Origin: Burhinus oedicnemus
Taxonomy: Eukaryota; Chordata; Aves; Charadriiformes; Burhinidae
NCBI GenBank assembly: GCA_008921705.1
Contig: VFFE01007869.1
Span: 4,331,662-4,395,661, forward strand
DNA: 64,000 nucleotides
Direction: 5' to 3'
Under the pieces are notes generated by a model, which saw nothing but the letters and a program-made list of their open reading frames with translations, did not search any database and had not been told where the DNA came from. The position numbers were made by a program, and so were the translations under genes. Below are positions 57,260 through 64,000 of this stretch, piece after piece. Each line of letters opens with the position of its first letter. Position 1 is the first letter of the stretch.

Positions 57260-60200
57260 GTAAAGCTATTTTTTGTATGATAAAGCCACAGCCACCTCCA
57301 TGGCTGTGTGAGGCAGCATAAATTTATATTAAATATATTCAAGTTGCAACGAATGAAGAGTCAGCTGAAAGTAAGACATGCTGCAGTTTCTGTAAGTTGC
57401 AATATTGCCGTCCTCATATTGATCTTGAAATCTCTCTTGTATTATTCCAGTATATACTCACTCAGCCATTGGGCTGCGTTATTTATAGGGTCAGGTAAGT
57501 GTATAAAGTAGTTTACAGGCACCTAATGGACAACATCCCTACTCGAGGCATGCGTTTCAAATGCAAACATAAGGATGAGGGACACTAAAGCAGGAATCTG
57601 TAATCAAAGGGTGGCAATAAGCGCTGTAGGTGCACTGCAGACACCAGCTCCATGCTACCAGGCAGAATGACCTGTGAACATCACACAACACAGATTGCGT
57701 CATTTGGCACTGAAGAATAAAGAAGCTGTTCAAGTCCTAGCACTTAAAGAGTAGGAAGAAAGCCATGTCTCAGATAAGCAGACTAAGGCAATCGAAATAG
57801 CTTCAGTTAAAAATAAATCAGTGAAGTTGGGCTGCACAATTATCACTGAGTTTATTCTAGAAGATAACTACGGAAGCTGATGAGAGCAATGACTGGCATA
57901 GCTCCCTGATAAAGGTTGGCTAAAAGAAAGTCTGAAAAAATTTTCTCAAGCTTGTACAAAAAGATATTCTGCTCACTCATCTTCTTGGTTAAAGCGTTGG
58001 GAGCGTTGCTGCATTCGTCACAGTAAGAATGTGTTATTTAAATGTATAGTAGTAGTCACTTTTAATTAGGGAGAGACTTATAATTAGCCCTGTGTATACT
58101 GAAATAGGTGAAGAGGGCACAAAGGAATAGTAATTCTGTGATAAAATTTAACACAGATGTCAGAAAACTCATAACCATGAAGGATAGCCTTGGAGACAGA
58201 CTTGTGGAGTTGGAGCCAAAACACTGAGGTCATTCAAGAAACAATTAATTGGTATCCTGGAGAGAGTTAAAAATGAAAAAGGAGAGGGAACACCCTGACA
58301 TAGTCTCTTATTTTACAAAGCTGTAAGAAGCATCTGAACTTCACCTGGTGACAGAAACCTCTGCTGAGCTCGAGCCCTCAGCACTCGTTTTATGAGAAGT
58401 TTCATTGAATACAGTGAAAAAGCCTAAGCGGAGATAGCAAAGTGAGCACGAAATGACAAACGTGTTTTCCAAACTAGTCAAGTTCAGCTGTGAAGGAGAG
58501 TATGCCTGATGTCGCTTAGTGAAGGGGACCAGAAGGATGCCATATATCCTGGGAACTGCAGTAAAGCAAGACAAAAACTGAGGCTTCGGTAACATCGCAT
58601 AATAATTATTCACATAGCCCACTGTAGTCCCTTGATTTATGGTAGAAAAATTACTTTATTTGCTAAAATGTTGTGATATTCCTATTCCGTATTATCTTCT
58701 GTGCTTAACATTTATCTCTGGTGCTGATAAAAAACAGTAAAAAACAAGAAAAGGTTTTCACTAAAATGTCGTTGCTGCATTTCCCTATTTCTCTCTAAAA
58801 TTCCCCTTTGTTAAGGACTTGCTTTGCTGAGGAGCAGAAGCTTCTTCATCTGTGTGAGTGTGGTTACAGATGCAAAATACTGTTTGGGTGGAGAGGCTGG
58901 GGGAGGAGAAGGGAGGAAATGATAATATTTTTCAGTGGATTTTTCAGAAAACATCCTTATTTTCCTTCAGGAAAAAACCTCTACTGATAATACTGAGCGT
59001 GAAAGGAAAAGGCTTTGGTTGTTTGCTGGTTTAAGTTGTATTTGCTTCCGAGTGCCAACACAGCCATACATATGAGTGAGTGAAGCTGTAACTGCTGTCT
59101 TCAGGGCATGAACGCGGTCGGGGGGCCAGACTCTGGAGGGCAATACGTGGGGGCAGACCATGCAAATGCACCCACCTTGTCCCAGGGCTGCAGCGGAGCT
59201 GCTCAGAGCTTATTCTGGTTTAACGACGGGCAGAGTTTGGCCTTAACCCTGCAGTATAAGGAGCTTAAGATAGACATTCCTCCACACTATTTGTATTGTT
59301 GTTATTGGTTTTTAACATTTCTGTGGATAAATTGCTGCTTTTATGAGACGGGACAGTCCCTGTGATACAGCCGTGCTTGCCACAATGCAGGTGTGAGCGT
59401 AGCCAGAAGCCATGGGAAGGAAAACCTGCTCCTGATGCTCCTCTGGGTAAGGAACGGTGTCCTGGGACGTCTGCCCTGCACACCGCTGTCTCGGGCCAGT
59501 GGCAGGGCCTGGACTCTTTCAAACAAACTTTTCTGAAATTATTTCTTATTCTCTGCCTCTTGATTTTTATTTTTTTTTAATTTTATTTTTTCCTTCTTCA
59601 TCTGGCTAATCCTCTGTGACCCCAGCTCCCTGTATGCTTGCAGCTGCCATCATCTTGTTATCTCAACATGGCTATCAGATCAGAGCGAATCACCGATTTT
59701 TCACCGTTACAATTTATAGGCGTTCTTTGGGTTTACAATTCAGGCCTGAATCAAACATAGTATCAGCTTAATCATACAAGAAAAAGCGTGGGGCAGCACT
59801 TAGGGCTAAAATGAGAGTTCTTTGCTGATTTAAGCAGTGTTTCTTCTGACTTGTAAGTGGGACTGGTTCAGATGTTGACATGGAAATACTCTCCTAGCTG
59901 CAGAGCTGCTGCAGATGTTGAACTGCAGTGTTTTTTAAAGAGCAGCAATCCAGAGTATTTATGCTGGGAAAGGAAAACAGGATTTTAAAATGTGTGGCTG
60001 GATTATAACCATTCCTTCCAGAATCATGTGTTTACATAAGAGGAAACTGATTTCTTCAGAGCAATGGCTGGCTTGGAGTTGTTTGACACAGGGAATTTTA
60101 CATGCAGTTAGTGGAGAGTATAATTAAAACCATGCGATGCTCTGTTGCCCCTTCCTGTCACAAAATTGCAAGTTATTCAGTCTCAGAGGTGCTTTTTGAG

Positions 60201-63200
60201 AACACATACGGTGTTTTAATGGACTGATCCAACCTAGAAGTATAGCATGGTCAACCAAAAGAAGGCAAGAAGGGAAAGAAAAAAAGAAACAAAATTTAAT
60301 GATGCTTCCCAGCCTTTGTTATGGGGAAGAACTGAGCATAACAGGCTATACCAGTGCTACTCATTTTAGTGTTGTGGCTGGATGAAATTATCTCCTGTCT
60401 TTAAAGGAGAGGATAGGTCTAGCACATGGCATCATTGAGCATTTCTTTACCGTTATTTTGCCTTTCATTTTCTACAGTATTTGTCCTTCATCAAATCAAC
60501 GTTTGTAGTGGTAAAGAGAGCTGTAGTAGTGTCTAAGACTTTCCTATGTTGGTAAGTGACTATGGTGGGATTTAAATCAGAGCAGGCTCCAAGAAGCCTG
60601 TCTGCATGCAGCATCCACTCCCCTAGCCGCTCCGTGTCCCCTGCCCGCTGCCTGAGTCCGCCGGCATCAGCTGTTAAAACGTTCTTGCCTCCCCCATTAG
60701 CAGCCTGTGAGTGCGGAGGCTGTGGGCGAAGTGCTGGAGGATGCCGCCTCCAGCTCCCTGTGGCACCTCAGCCTTGAACGTTGCCTGGCTGTTGATGTTT
60801 CCATGATCGTTCCTAGCAATACTTGGAAGCTCTTGATGGGCTTCCCAACTGTGAGCCGGAGGTTTTGAGCTCACCATATCTATCCACCCCTTGCCTTCTT
60901 CAAACCTGCGCTTCCATCGTATTTGAGGTGGTGATTATGTCTGTACACTGATGAACCACAAGGACTCACGCTTGATCCATTCGTGTTGCCTCCATCCACA
61001 CAGAGTCGAAACACCAGAAGCAATCCCATCACGAGTGTATTTTTAGCAATTTCTATTTGTGTATGCCCTTCTTCCCATTTTAAGCACCTGACTGGTGATG
61101 CTGATGATGGTGCTGGTGGTCTGGAGGAATGCTCTTCAAATTAATGTATCCCTCTTGACGTGCTGACCTGTATGTTTAGATCTCTTTCTACAGAGAATTT
61201 AAAAGCAGTGAAACCATGAGCAGCATAGCGCTCTTTGCGAGCCAGATCCTTATGATTTCTCGAGAAGTTTGTGCATCCTTTTCCTCTCAAAAACAGCCTG
61301 AGCATTGGTGTAAGCTGATCCTGCTCCAGCAACCTCAGCAATGTACCTAACGTCTGTTGCCAAGATTTCAAACAATAGTTTGTTTTACTGTTGCTGGAAG
61401 GGGAGGCCAGCAGGACGGCCTGCCAGGCATCCCGTTGGGCGTGGGGTGGAGGCTTCATTGAACGTTTCGCTTGGGGGATGTGCTTTTGGCTTCCCGGGAA
61501 TGGGAATTGATGCGAGCGCAAAGCGGGTACACGTGAGAGCAAGTGGTCCCCTGGGGACATGCCTGGGGCTGAGCGCTCTGCCTCCCTCCCGCAGGGTTTG
61601 AGGAACACCAGGCAGCGATGAGCCCTGTATTTACTGACTTACTGCTGCTCCACCTACGGCAAATAGGATTCATTAATGCGTTTCTTTAGCAGAAGTGTTG
61701 TCTCCTGTTTCCTTCACAAAACCATCAGTGGAGAATGCTGGACAAAATGGTGCTGTTATAAAAGGCCATTTTTATTTCCAAACATCGTCGGGGCTTGCTG
61801 GTTTGGGTCTGTCATTCATAAACCCCATCAGTCCATCAATCCCCCCTCTGTAGCCAGAGGGCTTTATGTGTACATACGTGTGTAACAGACATTTTTCTTA
61901 GCGCTTAGTTCCCACAATGGGAGCAGTGTTGAGAGTTATGTTGGAGTGACAGCTTTCTAATAAATTAAATCTTGTCCCACATCTCCAGAAAGATTTGTTC
62001 GTAAAGGTCATACCAAGGTTCTTTATTACAGAAGAATAATTTTTTTTCAGTGTTCTGTAGTGTTAATGTATTATGAGATCTTGCCTAAATTAAAAACAAA
62101 ACAAGGCAAAACTTGCCAGCTCCCCTGAGAAATATCCTGAACTGCCTTTATCAAAACAAATGAAAAAGTGCATTTTGTGATACAGTATTTGTGGTTGTTT
62201 TTTTTTTAAACATGCTTTTTTGTTTCCGCAATTGGTAATTTGCAGTATTTTGGAGTTTTTAATGGGCTTCCCGACTGTGAGCAGGACTCCACTGCTTTGA
62301 AAGTGCTGTGTTAAAACTCTCATTTGTGGCTTTCCATATCCATATTTTACAGATTTAGTTATTCAGATGGACATTCAGTCCTGCTGCTGCACAAAGGCCA
62401 AGCAGCATCTTCAAGGGAGGGTGGGGACACCCGAGGTTTAGGTTTCTGGCAAACGGCCCAATATTCGGAGGAGCTGTGTCTCAGCGCGGGCTCTGAGCTG
62501 TGTAGGAACCCAGCAGACTCCCTTTTCAGGAGCCCTTTTTGGGGAATCCAGCACTCGGACTGAAAACCTTAATTGGGGAAACCTGGTTTTGGGCAGGGGA
62601 ACGGCTGCACTCGGGGCAGGGTGTGACATGGGTGTCCCCTTGCCCTGAGGTGGGCTGGGGGGGCCTGCATCCCGGGACCCTCCCGCAGAGGGTTGCTGCT
62701 GGGCCCTCGGATTTGGCTGGAAGCGATCACTGCCCCTGCGGCAGCACCGCTGGGCCTCCAGTGAAGACAACACCTTTCACTGCTCAGAGGATCTTTTCAT
62801 CACCAGAAAGAAAATTTTTACCAGCAGTATATTTGACAGCGTATTTCTTTTTTTCCTTTAAGATGAACAGCTTCCCTTCGATTTATTTTAAAGTTATCTT
62901 CTAATTTTGCATTACAAGTTTACATATTCTAAGACTAAGATAACCATCAAATTTAAAATAAAACAGCTTGTCCTGCAGTCCTACAAGTTCATTTTAACTC
63001 TTCATTCTTCTCTTTCTCTTTTGCTGAACTCCAGTCACATTGCTTAGAACTTTTCCTGAGCCTGTTTCCATCAATGTGCTGAGTTTTAAAAGATATTTCT
63101 CTTACTCGGAGTACAATAATTTGGTAGGAACTGCATGTACTTTCGTCAAAACCTTTCAAACCACAGGCTTCTATAAACTCTGCAGTTAGCTCTATTTTTG

Positions 63201-63561
63201 GTTTATGACAATAATGTAATAAGTCACTGTTTAGCAAGCTTGAGAGAATGGTTTAAGTTCAGTTGAAAAACTTTGCTATGGGACTGTCAGGGCAAGAGTT
63301 GGGGCGTGCTTCTGCAGATAGAGCACCTGCGGTTTTAATCCAGTGTTGTCACAGGCGTTCAGTGTTTCCGATCCATCTGACAGAGATGTTGGTCTAGAAG
63401 ATGTTTTTGAAAAGGATTAATCAACCTCTAAGACAATCTCTGCTGAAATGTAATTATTTTACCAGATACATAATACAGGTCACAGGCAGAAACGCAGCAT
63501 CAGCATCACTAGGAACACCGTGTGCCAGAGTTAAATCTCCGCTTTCTATCTACTTCCTTAG
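57260..63561 (+). other. VEPH1: VEPH1 intron 6
   Basis: This GT-AG intron of 6302 nt is in phase 2. I recognise no repeat or gene. There are GC-richer patches near 59110-59510, 60590-60780, 61400-61610 and 62400-62760 with chance open frames. Confidence 0.88.
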
Positions 63562-63771
63562 GGTGGAAAATGATACTGAAACAGAATCTCCTGTCCCACT
63601 GGATGATTTAAAATCTATGATGAATGGAAATGAAGAAGATGAAAAGCTTCAAGTTAAAATACAGGCTTTTGAAGAGAAAATAAATGTCGACAACAGTACT
63701 CCTGGCTCAGTGCGGAGATACAGTTTAGGCCAGGTTTCTAAAGAAGAAAGGAAGGATATGAGATTTAACAG
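63562..63771 (+). CDS. VEPH1: VEPH1 coding exon 7
   Basis: The exon encodes residues 376-445 plus two bases (210 nt, phase 2 to phase 2). After TTCCTTAG it reads [20 protein letters not shown], a variable acidic linker. The strongly conserved block [14 protein letters not shown] and [20 protein letters not shown] follows, ending FN before AG/GTATGG. The human counterpart is [14 protein letters not shown], then [24 protein letters not shown] is a basophilic-kinase-type (R-R-x-S) motif, so phosphorylation is possible, but this is inference. The next exon is outside the window. Confidence 0.95.
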
Positions 63772-64000
63772 GTATGGCTCTGTAAAATGTGTGAGTGGTT
63801 TTCATGAATATCAGTTTTGTAATAAAACTTTATCCAAACATTGAGAAATTGGTCCGCTTGCATGATACCTATGGGCATCATAAGTCTAATTTTAACTAAG
63901 TCTCATATCCGCGAATTCAAAGGCTGGATAAAATCTTTCTAAATTATTTATTTAATCTCTTCTGTGGCCTAAACCAGCACAAGGGATGGGAAGATATTTG
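63772..64000 (+). other. VEPH1: Start of VEPH1 intron 7
   Basis: AT-rich sequence after the exon 7 donor. No further exon before the window ends. Confidence 0.9.

Noticed and set aside
1..64000. CRISPR arrays, phage, plasmid, bacterial operon or novel defence system
   Set aside because: Gene structure, introns, base composition and CR1 repeats are those of a bird nuclear genome. No regularly spaced repeats or prokaryotic genes are present.

Overview
This is nuclear vertebrate DNA, almost certainly from a bird. The support is single-exon coding blocks with GT-AG splice sites in long AT-rich introns, several CR1 (chicken repeat 1) LINE fragments ending in the typical ATTCTATG-like 3' tail, and a gene set that matches the segment syntenic with human 3q25. 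I identified genes by comparing visible reading frames with remembered vertebrate proteins; no search was run.

Layout: (1) At 721-902 (minus) lies the first recognisable coding exon of a PQ-loop protein, SLC66A1L/PQLC2L; its other exons would lie beyond the left edge. (2) A strong CpG island at about 4850-5730 sits between this gene and the next, which run away from each other, so it is the likely promoter region of one or both. (3) From about 5.8 to 27.3 kb there is no coding exon, only CR1 copies, AT-rich DNA and one 71-nt segment (21067-21137) with very good splice sites that could be a 5'UTR exon. (4) From 27285 to the right edge runs VEPH1 (plus strand), the vertebrate homologue of Drosophila melted. 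Seven coding exons encode its N-terminal helical half, about 445 residues, with consistent splice phases; the C-terminal PH domain lies beyond the window. (5) PTX3 (long pentraxin 3) is nested in VEPH1 intron 3 on the opposite strand. All three coding exons are present (39058-44153) and predict an intact 431-residue secreted protein.

VEPH1 is an intracellular phosphoinositide-binding signalling modulator. PTX3 is a secreted pattern-recognition and matrix protein. They share a locus, not a known pathway, and the nesting is also found in mammals. The main points of interest are in PTX3: an N-terminal coiled-coil region about 50 residues longer than in human, no counterpart of the third N-terminal cysteine, loss of the conserved pentraxin-domain glycosylation sequon with new sequons elsewhere, and one departure from the pentraxin signature. 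Other points are a candidate uORF-bearing 5' exon, an antisense pseudogene-like segment in VEPH1 intron 1, and two closely related CR1 copies on either side. I saw no tRNA, rRNA, CRISPR array or bacterial system.
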